Below are positions 45,481 through 56,651 of a stretch of DNA of 64,000 nt, piece by piece. Below the pieces are notes generated by a model. It worked only from the letters and a program-made list of their open reading frames with translations. It was not told the DNA's origin and did not search any database. The position numbers and the translations under genes were made by a program. How positions within the stretch are numbered: position 1 is the first letter of the stretch; each line of letters starts with the position of its first letter. Source of the stretch: Flaccisagitta enflata (lineage: Eukaryota > Chaetognatha > Sagittoidea > Aphragmophora); NCBI GenBank assembly GCA_965153355.1, contig OZ231127.1, positions 73,904,001-73,968,000 on the forward strand, written 5' to 3'.

Positions 45481-45864
45481 TAGTATAGTTGGAAAGAGTT
45501 AAGAAAGGCAAAGGAACTTTAAAGATGGCCATGAAGAACCAATGTGCGAGGAATTAACGTCTATAAAACAACACAAATAGAATAGAGAGATTTTGGGAGT
45601 TTTTTGGCAATAATGTAATCCTAAATGTAATGCCATAACATGATGAGTGACGCCCTTCTTTGCTAAGGGCACCATCATTTATCAACCATGTCTGCTCCCA
45701 AAGTATACTGCTTCTTTTCCTACTTTCTGAATCTTTGGTCGGGTAATTGTGACTCTTTACCTTGCTGTGTCCGTCTGTTGGTCGGTTGGTCCGTTGGATT
45801 TCTTTTTTAAATTTTTGTGGTCTCCGTCTTGTTGAGGCGATTTAAGTCAAGCGTTGTAAAAGTC
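45481..45864. other. No gene seen
   Basis: AT-rich. A short GTCCGTCTGTTGGTCGGTTG run at about 45768 may be a C/D-type fragment. Confidence 0.45.
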
Positions 45865-46110
45865 AAAATTTGTGGTCTGGAATTTGAAGGCTGAATTGAG
45901 ACCTGAGGCTTGAGAGGACAAAATTGAGCCCCCACAGGGACCTAAGAGGGTTGATTTGTGACCTTCAAGGACTGACTTTAGGTCTGGAAGAGCCAGATTA
46001 GGGCCTGAGAGGCCTTGGGGGTGATGTTTGTATGTACAGACAGACGGACACAAGGAAATTTACCCCTGTATCCTACAGGACATCAGTCCTTTGGGGCCGC
46101 TGCCCAAAAA
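45865..46110 (-). mobile_element. Family B element, partial, inverted to the next
   Basis: Decayed GGGCCTGAGAGG-type units, then ACAGACAGACGGACACAAGG, CCCCTGTATCCTACAGGACA and TTTGGGGCCGCTGCCCAAAAA. The extended end is not recognisable on the left. Confidence 0.6.
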
Positions 46111-46209
46111 GCACACATGTCATGTACTTGTCAAATATGTATTTGTTCAAGTAAGCGACCATGTATTTATGAAATGAGTACGCGGCTGTTGTGGCCTTTA
46201 ATCGCTTGC

Positions 46210-46728
46210 TTTTTGGGCAGCGGCCCCAAAGGGCCGATGTCCTGTAGAACACAGGGGGGAATTTCGAGATGTCTGTCCTTCCGTCCTTCCGTCCTTCCGT
46301 CCCCCCCCCCATTGACCATCAAGGCCTCAAATTAGCCCTCCCAGGACTCAATTTAGCCCTCCAGGCCTAAAATCAGCCCTCTTGGCTTCAAATCAGACCC
46401 CCTCCCATGCCCTAATTCTGCTTTCCAGACCTCAAATCTGCCCTCCAGACCTTCAATCCGCCCTCGCAGCTTAAAACCAGCCCGTTAAACCTCAAATCTG
46501 CTCTCCAAGCCTTGATTATGCCCTCCAACCCTCAGATATGCCTTCAGTGGCATATATCAGCCATCTAGAGCCCCCTCAGGACGGACGGACGTCTCGAAAT
46601 TCCCCCCTGTGTTCTATAGGATATTGGCCCTTTGGGGCCGCTGCCCTGCTCTTACTCCACTTCTTCACTGGATCACTCAGCAGGGCATCGGGTACCGCTG
46701 ACCATGTGCGATCCTTGGATGACTAGTT
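46210..46728 (+). mobile_element. Family B element
   Basis: TTTTTGGGCAGCGGCCCCAA, GATGTCCTGTAGAACACAGG start, GTCCTTCCGTCC words, AGGCCTCAAATTAGCCCTCC units, inverted B block near 46575-46645, and GCAGGGCATCGGGTACCGCT, GACCATGTGCGATCCTTGGA, TGACTAG end. It faces the previous copy head to head across about 100 bp. Confidence 0.7.
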
Positions 46729-46932
46729 CCTTCCTCATAGTTCTTTTCTTATTCAATTGATTTACAGTCTAAAGAAAGCGCTTTCATGTTCTTAGGAACA
46801 CATGTTTGCCTCACCCATTTTGCCGTTAGTCCATTTAAGTGGGTATGAGTCAGTAAATCTTCCATAGGTCCTAAGAACCCTCATCATGCCCCTCACCAGC
46901 CTACATTGAGTTGAATTCAACCCCATTATGCC

Positions 46933-47056
46933 TAGGGATGTGGAAGCGATAGACCGCTTCCAATTTGGTGGGTGGGATAGCTACTAGTATTTGAATTACA
47001 AAATGGAAGCGGAAGCGGTGGAAGCGGCACAAAAATCGACCACTTCCACATTCCTA
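46933..47056. mobile_element. 124-bp hAT-type MITE with 8-bp target duplication
   Basis: Ends TAGGGATGTGGAAGCG and, inverted, TAGGAATGTGGAAG. ATTATGCC flanks both sides (46925-46932, 47057-47064). An 8-bp duplication and TAGGG-type ends fit the hAT superfamily. Relatives lie at 18706-19462. Confidence 0.85.
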
Positions 47057-47358
47057 ATTATGCCCCTCACCAGCCTACACTGATTTTTATTGACCCTCAT
47101 ACATCAACCCCATCATGCCCCTCACCAGCCTACTTGGGTTCAGCCGGCAGCCCCATCATCTTAAATTCAGTCCCATCAAGCTTCTCACCAGCCAAGTTTA
47201 ACATGGATTCAACTACTTTCTGTTGAAACGCCGTCTTTTCCTCATGTACTCTTTTTGCACTGGCAGAGCTAAGTCGGTTTTTTTTTCTCTCATTTTTTTT
47301 TCTCCCCTTTCAGGCGTTTTTGCGTCTTCCTTTTTTGCCCCCTAGCATTTTTCTCATT

Positions 47359-47366
<8 letters not shown>

Positions 47367-47453
<87 letters not shown>
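47367..47453. repeat. (TC)n microsatellite
   Basis: TC run of about 87 bp. Confidence 0.97.
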
Positions 47454-47456
<3 letters not shown>

Positions 47457-47517
47457 TCTCTTACTCTGGCTTTTACTTGGGCGTTCGTTTGAGAAGTGAT
47501 TGTTGAAGCAGCATCGT

Positions 47518-48172
<655 letters not shown>

Positions 48173-49004
48173 CTCGCGCCAACAGAAAAAAATGGGCAAA
48201 AGATTGAAGAAATAAAGTCATGAATGGAGGAGGAGCAAGCAGGAGGAAGAGCGTGGAATGTAGGTGAAAGGAAGTAGGTGAAAAGAAGCAGATGAAAGGA
48301 AGTAAATGAATGGAAGTAGTAGAAAGGAAGCAGATGAAAGGAAGTAGATGATAGAACGGAAAAGAAAGAAAGTAAATGAATGGAAATAAACGAATTGAAA
48401 AAGGTAGGATACAGCAATGATAGGCAGAGGACAAATTAGGGGGAGAGTGGTATGCGGGTGAAAGTGGAAGTGATAGTAGGTGGAAGACGAAAGGGTAAAT
48501 CAGAGAGTGGATATGTAAAATTATAATGTGGGAGCTGGGAGGATGTTTGTTAGAAATAGGTTAAATTAAAGGAACAAAGAGTGAATTGGGGAAGCAGCAA
48601 AGGAAAAGATGATTGATAAAATTGGGAAAAGTAAGGGATGAACTATGGTGATAGTGTAACCTTTGGGATGTAGATTGTAGTGGCACTCTCCAAGTCAACA
48701 GGCAATTCGCCGTCCTTTAATGGAGTACGTGAATTTGAATTTGAATTCAAAATGGAAGAAAATAAAAGAAAATGGGGAATAGATGTCGATAAAAGGATGA
48801 AAGAGTAACAGGGGAAAAGATGGAGAGAATTAGGTAAAAGGGAAGATAAGCACAGGACAGAAGAAGACACTGAGGAGATTAGTAAGGGATGAATGATGAG
48901 GGATGAATGATAAATGATGAGAGTGCATTTCTAAGGTGGGGCAAGAAAGAGTTAGATAACAGTAAAACTAAGATTTAACTTTTTAAGTAAAAGTAACACA
49001 AAAT
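48173..49004. other. AG-rich region, no gene
   Basis: GGAAGTAGATGAAAGGAAG-type words at 48250-48400, then purine-rich sequence without a supported gene. Confidence 0.5.
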
Positions 49005-49678
49005 TAGAGGTTGGAGTGAGAAAGAGTAAGGTAAGGTAAGAGTTGAAGTAAAAGTAAGATAAAAGTAGAAGTTGGAGTAAGTGCATTTCCAAGGTCAGGG
49101 CGAGAAAAAGTAAGGTAAGAGTTGAAGTAAATGTAAGATAAAAGTAGAAGTTGGAGTAAGTGCATTTCCAAGGTCAGGGCAAGAAAGAGTAAGATAAGAG
49201 TCAAAGTAAAAGTAAGATAAAAGTAGAAGTTGGAGTAAGTGCATTTCTAAGGTCAGGGCGAAAAAGAGAAAAAGAGTAAGGTAAGAGTTGAAGTTAAAGT
49301 AAAATAAAAGTAGAAGTTGGAGTAAGTGCATTTCCATGGTCAGGGCGAGAAAGAGTAAGATAAGAGTCAAAGAAAAAGTAAGATAAAAGTAGAAGTTGGA
49401 GTAAGTGCATTTCCAAGGTCAGGGCAAGAAAGAGTAAGATAAGAGTTAAAGTAAAAGTAAGATAAAAGCAGAAGTTGGAGTAAGTGCATTTCCAAGGTCA
49501 GGGCGAGAACGAGTGAGGTGAGAATCGTAACTCAATAGAGAAGGAAAGTCACTTTCTGATAAAGTAAGATAAAAGCAGAAGTTGGAGTAAGTGCATTTCC
49601 AAGGTCAGGGCGAGAACGAGTGAGGTGAGAATCGTAACTCAATAGAGAAGGAAAGTCACTTTCTGATAAAGGAGAGGC
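49005..49678. repeat. ~80-bp tandem repeat, ~7 units, last one duplicated at 104 bp
   Basis: GTTGGAGTAAGTGCATTTCC recurs near 49071, 49151, 49228, 49314, 49394, 49474 and 49578. The final two units carry an extra AACGAGTGAGGTGAGAATCG … CACTTTCTGATAAAG block and are identical to each other over about 104 bp. Confidence 0.85.
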
Positions 49679-49715
49679 CCAAATGCGATAGATAAAACAA
49701 GACTCAAGTCAGTGG

Positions 49716-49718
<3 letters not shown>

Positions 49719-49771
<53 letters not shown>

Positions 49772-49781
49772 CTACAACATC

Positions 49782-49846
<65 letters not shown>

Positions 49847-49852
49847 AAACAA

Positions 49853-49885
<33 letters not shown>

Positions 49886-49937
49886 AACAGGCCCAAAAAC
49901 AAAAGAATAAACAAGACTCATGTCAATGAAAAAATGG

Positions 49938-50035
<98 letters not shown>

Positions 50036-50080
50036 ACACAACAACAACAACAACAACAACCACAACAAAAACAAAAACAA

Positions 50081-50149
<69 letters not shown>

Positions 50150-50152
50150 CCA
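49719..50152. repeat. (CAA)n microsatellite, two blocks
   Basis: CAA runs at 49719-49900 and 49938-50152 are each bounded by ACAAGACTCA-GTCA and TGGAACAACAA sequences, so the array plus flank is itself duplicated. A poly-Gln frame spans it. Confidence 0.95.
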
Positions 50153-50336
50153 AACCAACAAAAAAGACGCTAAAAAAAAAAACAAAAGATAAAACAAGAC
50201 TCAGGTCAATGGAACAACAACAGCAAATAGAATAAAATAAATCAGCCTTTGGATGAGAGCAAAACTGAACAACAAACACCCTCTATAGTTTTATTATCTC
50301 CATACTGTTTTATTTATCGTGAAAAGTTATCAAAAT

Positions 50337-50605
50337 GTTTTTTAGTCGAAGACCCGCGAATCTAGAACTCACAGTGTCTGTACGTCCAACTGTCTCTTTG
50401 TTAGTCCGTTTGTCTGTCCATCCATCCGTCTTTCCATCCGTCCGTCATTCTGTCCAACCATCCATTTGTCTGTCCCTCTGTTCGTCCATCCGTTTGTCCA
50501 TCTCTCTAACTGTCTGTCGGTAACCACAACAAAATGTGAGCATATTTTTTTGCTATTCCGCTCCTGCCCACTCATTCGCAAGTGGGGGGAGGAGTGTATT
50601 TCACC
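50337..50605 (+). mobile_element. Family C element
   Basis: TTTTTAGTCGAAGACCCGCG start, about 120 bp of GTCCATCCATCCGTCTTTCC words, GCTCCTGCCCACTCATTCGC, AAGTGGGGGGAGGAGTGTAT end. Diverged from the consensus. Confidence 0.6.
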
Positions 50606-50859
50606 CTAACCTGATTCCTATGAAAATCCGACCTTAGAATGTTTACGAACATTTTTTCTCGATTTGCAGCGTTTGGACGACAATTACCGAAAGATGCATC
50701 TTCGCGCTTTTTGTATGACTGTCTTCTTTGCCGAAAAGAAAGATAACGAGCTGGTCATAGTGTAACGCTCAGATGCAACTGTAGATGATTTTTACTATCA
50801 CTGTTGAAGAACTTCCCCCGAAAATGTGACTGCCTTACTGCGATAATTAACGAAGGACC
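50606..50859. other. No gene seen
   Basis: Short unique stretch with no motif recognised. Confidence 0.45.
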
Positions 50860-51085
50860 ATGTGCGTGTGTGTGTGTGCGTATGTTTGTGCATATGCGTG
50901 TGTGTGCGTGTGTGCGCATGTGCGTTTGTGCACGTGCGTGTGCATGTGTGTGTGCGCACGTGCGTGAACATGTGTGTGCGCACGTGCGTGTGCATGTTCG
51001 TGCGCACGTGGGTGCGCATGTGTGTGCGTACGTGCGTGTGCATGTGTGTGCCCATGTGCATGTGTGCGCGCATTTGTGTTTGTGT
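50860..51085. repeat. (GTGTGCGCACGT)n alternating purine-pyrimidine tract
   Basis: Irregular GTGTGTGCGCACGTGCGTGT words. It is largely alternating purine-pyrimidine, so left-handed (Z) DNA is conceivable. The frames here are translations. Confidence 0.85.
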
Positions 51086-51129
51086 TGACTGTGTTAATCG
51101 TATCCATGCCTATGCACTAAAATGAATCT

Positions 51130-51304
51130 AGGTCGTCTGCACGACTACCGAGGTCGCGTGCGGGTGGCCAGGGGCGAGAAAAGACTAACCCAAACATTTG
51201 AGCAGGAGCAATACTGCAAAAAATGGCTGCAAACGCCGAAAAAGCTTACGGTGACAGACGGCGCGACAAAGCGGGTTATCAAGTCGCGTGCACTCGACTA
51301 AAAA
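51130..51304 (-). mobile_element. Family C element
   Basis: AGGTCGTCTGCACGACTACC, GAGGTCGCGTGCGGGTGGC left; AGTCGCGTGCACTCGACT plus AAAAA right. No long GTCC run remains. Confidence 0.7.
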
Positions 51305-51358
51305 CAAGTCTGGATAGCCTGCCAAAAAATAAAAAATAAAAAATAATCAAAATGTGTC

Positions 51359-51422
51359 GGGCCGACGGACGGACTGATGGACCGAAAGGGCAGGGTGAAG
51401 TTGTGTAGCGAGCGACTAAAAA
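51359..51422 (-). mobile_element. Family C fragment
   Basis: GGCCGACGGACGGACTGATG, GACCGAAAGG, then TTGTGTAGCGAGCGACTAAA. Second of three consecutive same-strand copies. Confidence 0.55.
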
Positions 51423-51443
51423 TTACCAATCTGCTTGTAGAAC

Positions 51444-51622
51444 AAACAAGGCCAACACCTTACAGTCGCGTGCGGTTGTTAAGACCATGAGAATAAAAGA
51501 CTAAAAAACCAAAAGAGTAAAAGAAAAAAGATGAAAAAAAGCTAAGCGTGATGGACGGACAGACCGACCAACCAACAGCCAGACGGGCAGAGCGGGTCAG
51601 AGTCGCGTGCACGTGACTAAAA
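51444..51622 (-). mobile_element. Family C element, C2 subtype
   Basis: ACAAGGCCAACACCTTACAG, TCGCGTGCGGTTG left; GGACGGACAGACCGACCAAC and AGTCGCGTGCACGTGACT right. Core short and A-rich. Confidence 0.7.
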
Positions 51623-52319
51623 GCACTTTTAGGCGTTAATGGATGTTTTTTGTATTACTTCTCCTGCATAAGTTTTTAATCAGCCTATTTCATAAAAGCG
51701 CCTGACCCTTCCCCTGTTGGTAAAGAACGCAAACGTTCATTCTTCAAGTTCATCACTTTGTTTTCACCTATCTCATGGCTAGCAAAAGTAAACAGAGCAA
51801 GTAAACAATTTGAAGTGTTCATTTCTATTCACACAATTCTAAAGGGAGGATTTGAATTTTCGTTTTTATCCCAAAATTTATTTGTTTTTCAACATATTGT
51901 TCATAACATTCGACGAATGTAACATTGACCACGTTGTTCCCCTGAACTTGTTATTTGCGCAATTGGAACAACATGACATTCCACCGATAATTTCAATGTC
52001 ATTTCTTCCGTTTGCTCGTTTGTCTTTCTGAAAAATGGGTAAAATCATTTCATCCTTATTGACGTCGATCGTCGATCATTTGAAAGAACATGTCCAAGTT
52101 GATCCTCCTATGTCTTTGTAGTTAACATGCTACGCCGCCGCCTAGTGGACAAGTTTGAATTAATCAGCTCTCATATTACTTAAAATACCTTGCTCTCCAA
52201 ATATATCATTTTTTCTGTCTTGCTCTCGCTTCAGATCTTTTGCTTTTGCTTTCCCTTTTGCTCTCGCTTTTGCTCTCTCTTATGTGCCTAAAATGCTTTT
52301 GCTCTCGCCTTTGCTTCTA
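51623..52319. other. No gene seen
   Basis: AT-rich, with CTTTTGCTCTCGC words at 52215-52315 leading into a CTCTCTCG run. Confidence 0.5.
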
Positions 52320-52388
52320 TCTCTCTCTCTCTCTCTCTCGCTCTCTCGCTCTCTCGCTCTCTCGCTCTCTCGCTCTCTCGCTCTCTCG

Positions 52389-52419
<31 letters not shown>

Positions 52420-52420
52420 A
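52320..52420. repeat. (CTCTCTCG)n microsatellite
   Basis: Eight-base unit CTCTCTCG in the middle, with pure CT at both ends. Confidence 0.95.
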
Positions 52421-52815
52421 TAACGACTAAAATGTATTTTTTACCTTCATGAGGGTATTAGCGTGACACAAATGACATGAGGATGCTGATGTCCGTCCCC
52501 CGTGGCCTGGTCGTATTCATGTAAATACAATAGGTTGCAAGTCCAGCTTTCGATAAAAAGCATTTTCTTGAGTAAAAAAGCAATAAAAAAAAAACTAGAA
52601 AAAAAAAGCTCCTTCCTTTTCAGCAGCCAAGATGACTATTTGCTACAGAGAGATTCTATTGCATCTTTCTATAATTGTCGTCCACCGCTTCCTCCCGCGA
52701 TTGTAATGTAGGCTTCGCGCCACCGTGATTTAAGGTCTTGTTTTCTCTGTTGGTGATGAAGAAGAAAAGATGTTTTATGAAAGGTGGAACAACATCCTTT
52801 TATATTCTCTTCCGA

Positions 52816-53560
52816 TTTTTAGTCGTGGACATGCAACTCTAAACCTAGCCATGTTGGTCCATTGGTCCGTCAGTCCGCTGGTTTGTCCGTAATACATTTG
52901 AATTACAAGCAGTTTTGGCAATAACACCTGTCCGGATATCATTGTCCCAGTAGTGTCACAACCTTAGATGCCTCACTATTTCTGGTGGGGAACAATATAA
53001 ATCTCTGTTATTGGATGTCAGATGAGTATTTCCTAGTATGTTTTATATTGTTTTCTGTATTTAATCCCATTTTGGTTGCTTCATATCAACTTAATCACCC
53101 CTTGACCACTAGCCAGCAACACCCTGGTATTAATTTTTCTATAGCTTTGGTTTGAATTTTTAAAGGGTTCACCTTTAAGAAATCCATCAAAATCCATGAG
53201 CAAATTGAAGAACTTTTCAAAAGCTTTTTAGCCGTGAAATCCGCATCTGAGTATCTGTCTTTATATAGATTTGGTAGGTATCTGAAGTGATAAGATTTTT
53301 CTGGTAATTTTGCAATGATTTGCATGGGCAATGTTTTTACTGTTTTTTATCTTATTCAATTTTGTATTAAGCAATCCAGGCAAAATTCATGAGCAAAATG
53401 AAGATTTTTTCAAGCTCTAACTGGTGGAAAAATCTGGATGTTGCTAAATATCCCCGTTTTGATTTGACAGTCGTTTGATTTTGGGACAATAATATCCGGA
53501 CAGGTGTTATTGCTTCTGTCCAACCGTCCGCGACTGGATTGACGTGCATCCTGCCTTGTT
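52816..53560 (+). mobile_element. Family C element split by a nested TIR element
   Basis: TTTTTAGTCGTGGACATGCA, GTCCATTGGTCCGTCAGTCC left; TCCAACCGTCCGCGACTGGA, GTGCATCCTGCCTTGTT right. The 52918-53513 insertion separates the two parts. Confidence 0.65.
52918..53513. mobile_element. 596-bp inverted-repeat element
   Basis: GCAATAACACCTGTCCGGAT and onward (ATCATTGTCCCA) at the left end match the right end inverted, with about 31 bp of near-perfect terminal repeat. It lies within a C element. No clear target duplication and no transposase found. Confidence 0.75.
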
Positions 53561-53688
53561 CTTCATCAATGCTGCTCAATCTGTTCACTTAAAGAACTCC
53601 GCGTTTGGTTTTAAGACTCTTTCTATGGCAATGGGCATATGTCTTATACCATTTTTAGATGCATCAAAAGCAGCGGTAGGAAGCTAAC

Positions 53689-53938
53689 TAGTTGGCGGTG
53701 CTTCAGCATCTGTTAAAGCTGGTGTAGAGCCTCGACAGCAGACGGAGTCTGCCCAAGGTTTGCAGCAAGTGCAAAATCCGCCTCCCCAGTCGGATCCAGC
53801 CTTTGATCCTGCGCATGGACATTACATCGCTGAATCACAGCTACGAGAAGCCTCTTCACTGACCTCAAATGCTCCATTGGTGGTGGTGAAGAATTTAGCA
53901 TCAAGGCTTCCAAAAGACTGCACATTAACCAAAGGCTA
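53689..53938 (+). CDS. Open frame, unknown, possibly decayed exon
   Basis: A frame without ATG reads ASVKAGVEPRQQTESAQGLQ and later SQLREASSLTSNAPLVVVKN before a stop at about 53936. The composition is protein-like (Gln, Pro, Ser, Glu) and not microsatellite. GGTGCTTCAG before CATCTG near 53710 could be a splice acceptor. It is likely part of the same unit as the next frame. Family not recognised; a retroelement gag-like origin is possible but unproven. Confidence 0.25.
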
Positions 53939-53971
53939 AACTGAGCTGAAGGTTGCCAAGTCTTAGACGAG

Positions 53972-54514
53972 ATGATTCGTCGCAATATCCAAAAGGAGAG
54001 AGACGATGCTCGTCGTGCAGCAATATCTGCGGACAATGAGGTGGTCGAAGGAAATAAGCGAGTCGTGGAACTGGAGAAGCAGCTTGAAATAGTGAAGCAG
54101 GCCTGTGCGAGGAAGGCTAGGAAGAAAGAGGAAGCTGTGGAACGCGCGCAGGCGGCTATGGCCGTCGACTTCACAACAGCGTCCGCCGAGCGTTCTAAAT
54201 TTCGACTTGAGCCGAATTGCGATGCAGCATCTCCACCTCCAGCGTCTTCTCCAGCACAAAAAGACGGTCAGCAGATCCTAACGCAAAAAGACGCCTCCTG
54301 CCTGCATAAGAAAAATTTAACCAGGCCTTGGAAAATCAGACCGCCAGTTAAATACTTGATTGGTGCTACGCCCGGCTGCTGTTCACTGACCACACTGCAG
54401 AACAGATGTGGGAGAGCGCCATTCGCTGAGGGGATCGTATCTCACCATCACATCCTCATCCCATCGATGGACAGGCCGCCCAAGTCGGGGGCGCTACCTG
54501 GGGCGTGGGAATGA
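53972..54514 (+). CDS. 180-residue frame with basic/acidic coiled-coil-like start
   Basis: ATG-initiated. Residues 1-65 are rich in Arg, Lys, Glu and Ala with heptad-like hydrophobics (VVELEKQLEIVKQACARKAR), suggesting a coiled coil. The middle is Ser/Pro-rich. The end lacks any known motif, and other plus frames in the last 150 bp also look protein-like (GRPSRGRYLGRGNDVRLAAK), so the reading frame may shift or splice. A canonical donor, GCCCGC then GTAAGT, lies at 54541/54542, with a pyrimidine-rich tract and CTCAG near 54686. Function unknown. Confidence 0.35.
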   Translation: MIRRNIQKERDDARRAAISADNEVVEGNKRVVELEKQLEIVKQACARKARKKEEAVERAQAAMAVDFTTASAERSKFRLEPNCDAASPPPASSPAQKDGQQILTQKDASCLHKKNLTRPWKIRPPVKYLIGATPGCCSLTTLQNRCGRAPFAEGIVSHHHILIPSMDRPPKSGALPGAWE

Positions 54515-54541
54515 CGTCCGCCTGGCTGCGAAAACGCCCGC

Positions 54542-54547
54542 GTAAGT
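54542..54547 (+). promoter_or_regulatory. Candidate 5' splice site (GTAAGT)
   Basis: Full consensus GTAAGTAT after CCCGC. With the acceptor TACATTCTCAG near 54686 it defines an intron of about 145 bp joining two open stretches in one frame (AAKTPA to RRHPLALMRFRDDIIHRL). Confidence 0.35.
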
Positions 54548-54689
54548 ATCACATGGTTGTAATGCTGAGGTTGAGTTTTTGTGGTGACTGAATCTGTGGT
54601 ACGATAAGAACTTTGACAATCAATCTGCCTTATTTTTTTTCTTTTCTTTTTCTCTCTCTTTCCTTCGGGGAGGATACATTCTCAGACGA

Positions 54690-55905
54690 AGGCACCCACT
54701 TGCGCTGATGCGGTTTCGTGACGACATCATTCATCGCCTTTGCCCACGGAGTGACGAGGTGTTGGAGCCTCCGGAGTGACCCGCTCGTCTCTGTAATGGA
54801 GAAGGCGGTGGTGATGTGGCTGCTCCATGATGCTTACTAATTTTTTTTTACTCTACAGATTCGTTATATATAGTTAGTAATTTATTCATTTTGTCTTGTT
54901 TTGTTTGGTTCTTTGGAATATGCATATTTTTGTTGCTGTGTTTGTTTTAGCATATGGCCTTTTTTTAGTCATTATTACGAATACTTTCGTATGACATGTT
55001 TTTAGTAGTATGCCCCCACTTATTATTTCTCTACCAAGTCAAATCCCAGGCTGGAGTGCCCAAGGCCCGCCCTTTCCTTCCTTTTAACTTTTTTGTAGAA
55101 CGGGCGCTCACCTCTCGTCGCGCCTGCTCTATCCGCTACCATGATCAAGCAAATGCTGGTAGATCCTTTCCTGGACGGGAGTCATCATTCGTGCAGTCGT
55201 CGATCTGTTAGATAACCAGGGTAGGGATGCAGAGGCGGTGGACGGGGGGGAGGGGCGGGGGCTCAGTCTCTGTAAAAATTTTTTTTTCAAGGAAGGTAGT
55301 ATCGGTTTTTAGTAGGGCTTCCCGACCGGAAATGATATTTTATTTAATTGGGGGAAATTCCAAAATGGGGCATGTTAGAAATGATGTCCGCCTGGTTTAT
55401 TAAGTATAGGTGCCTTTGTTTTCTTTTATGCTTTTGGCTTTTTTCTTTCTTTCCTCATACCTAATGCCAGTGGTTTTGTTTCCTTGCTATTTCTTATAAT
55501 GAAGTATGATGGGTAAAAACCATATGGTTGCGCCTTGTATTTTATGCTATTTGTTTTTAGTTATTGTAAACAAACATAACTCTGGCTTTCGGTCATCCAA
55601 TTTTGGATCGATTGTTTTTATTTTTATTACATTGCTCTCTAGTTATGTTTGATTGATTTTTTGTGATTGATTGAATGTTCCACCATTAATTTCACAATCT
55701 CTCATCTTTTGCTTCCTTTCCAGATAAACTTATGAACGGGACAAAATTTATTAATTGACTTCTCGACAGATCAGGTTGAAACCAACTAAAGTAAATAAGT
55801 TAAGTTTTATATAATGCACTTTTGCTTTTAATAACGTTGTTTTTATCTTGTCTTCCGGTCTGTTATTTTGTCTTTGCATTTTTGCATTTTTATCGCCGGT
55901 TTTAG
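54690..55905. other. No clear gene; possible intronic or decayed sequence
   Basis: Short open stretches and AT-rich DNA. TTTGCTTCCTTTCCAG near 55720 resembles an acceptor, but no continuing frame was established. Confidence 0.3.
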
Positions 55906-56138
55906 TTGGTTTTTATCGTTTGCCCATCGCCATTGTGGGATGATATGGATGAATTTAATGGGATGGGCCGAAACAGGGGCAGGTATTATCAGGTGGCATG
56001 GGCTCTGAAGAAGATGAACATGTTGTCATGTGCTGTTTCTGTCCTTTATTGTGTCCTGTCTCGATTTCATGTTATCTTTTGCGTTTGCTGATCAACATTA
56101 ACGCCCACTTTCCCTTTCATTTTATCCCCTCTCTTCAG

Positions 56139-56357
56139 TTGTTGAAATTTTTATGGAATAAACGAGACGATCGCCTTCCTATTTTCCAATCGGCCAACTT
56201 TCTTTCACCACAAGTCGTCAGTCAGATAGACGCTCATAGACAGTGCCAGTTGAAACTCGTGGGCGTAAATTATAATGTCATATTGAACCAAATGGCCCTA
56301 CTTAACAAAACAAAAGCTAGGTTCATTCATTACACTGCAAATATGCTTAATGAGTAG
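56139..56357 (+). CDS. Possible terminal exon, unknown protein
   Basis: Preceded by a strong acceptor-like tract (TTTTATCCCCTCTCTTCAG), the frame reads LLKFLWNKRDDRLPIFQSAN, then FLSPQVVSQIDAHRQCQLKL and ends MLNE before a TAG. Composition is protein-like. The frame stays open upstream to an ATG at 55998, so an unspliced 119-residue reading is also possible. Family not recognised. Confidence 0.3.
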   Translation: MLKFLWNKRDDRLPIFQSANFLSPQVVSQIDAHRQCQLKLVGVNYNVILNQMALLNKTKARFIHYTANMLNE

Positions 56358-56651
56358 CAACAAGTTACGATTACTATTACAAAAACGCGCGGTGGCAATT
56401 CTGCCTGAATTCATGAAAATTGATTGAAACCAATCACACCAAACTATTACTGACGATTGGCAGGCCTGCAAAATGCAAACGAAAATCAAACCCACAATAA
56501 TGCATTTTCGCCTTACCAGTTTTTCTATTCCATTCTCCATGGTAGTTGCCCAAATCCCCATAACGCGAACAGCCTTGCATTTTTAGGCGTCCTGAAGACG
56601 AAAATTGAGTTAAAATTGATATTTTTCATTTTTGTAACGATCTTCAGAGGC
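56358..56651. other. No gene seen
   Basis: Short unremarkable stretch before a D element. Confidence 0.4.

Noticed and set aside
43198-45502. Several 90-225-residue Pro/His/Cys- or Gly-rich frames
   Set aside because: They are translations of 28-30-bp and 66-bp minisatellites, in several phases and on both strands.
49712-50173. Poly-glutamine protein of 153 residues
   Set aside because: Pure CAA repeat. The other phases give poly-Asn and poly-Thr equally well.
50860-51085. Telomere-like or centromere-like repeat
   Set aside because: Irregular GTGTGC words do not match a telomere unit and are only about 225 bp long.
53713-54174. 153-residue minus-strand frame
   Set aside because: It is antisense to two plus-strand frames with better protein-like composition, and its Ser/Ala content mirrors their Arg/Ala/Glu codons.
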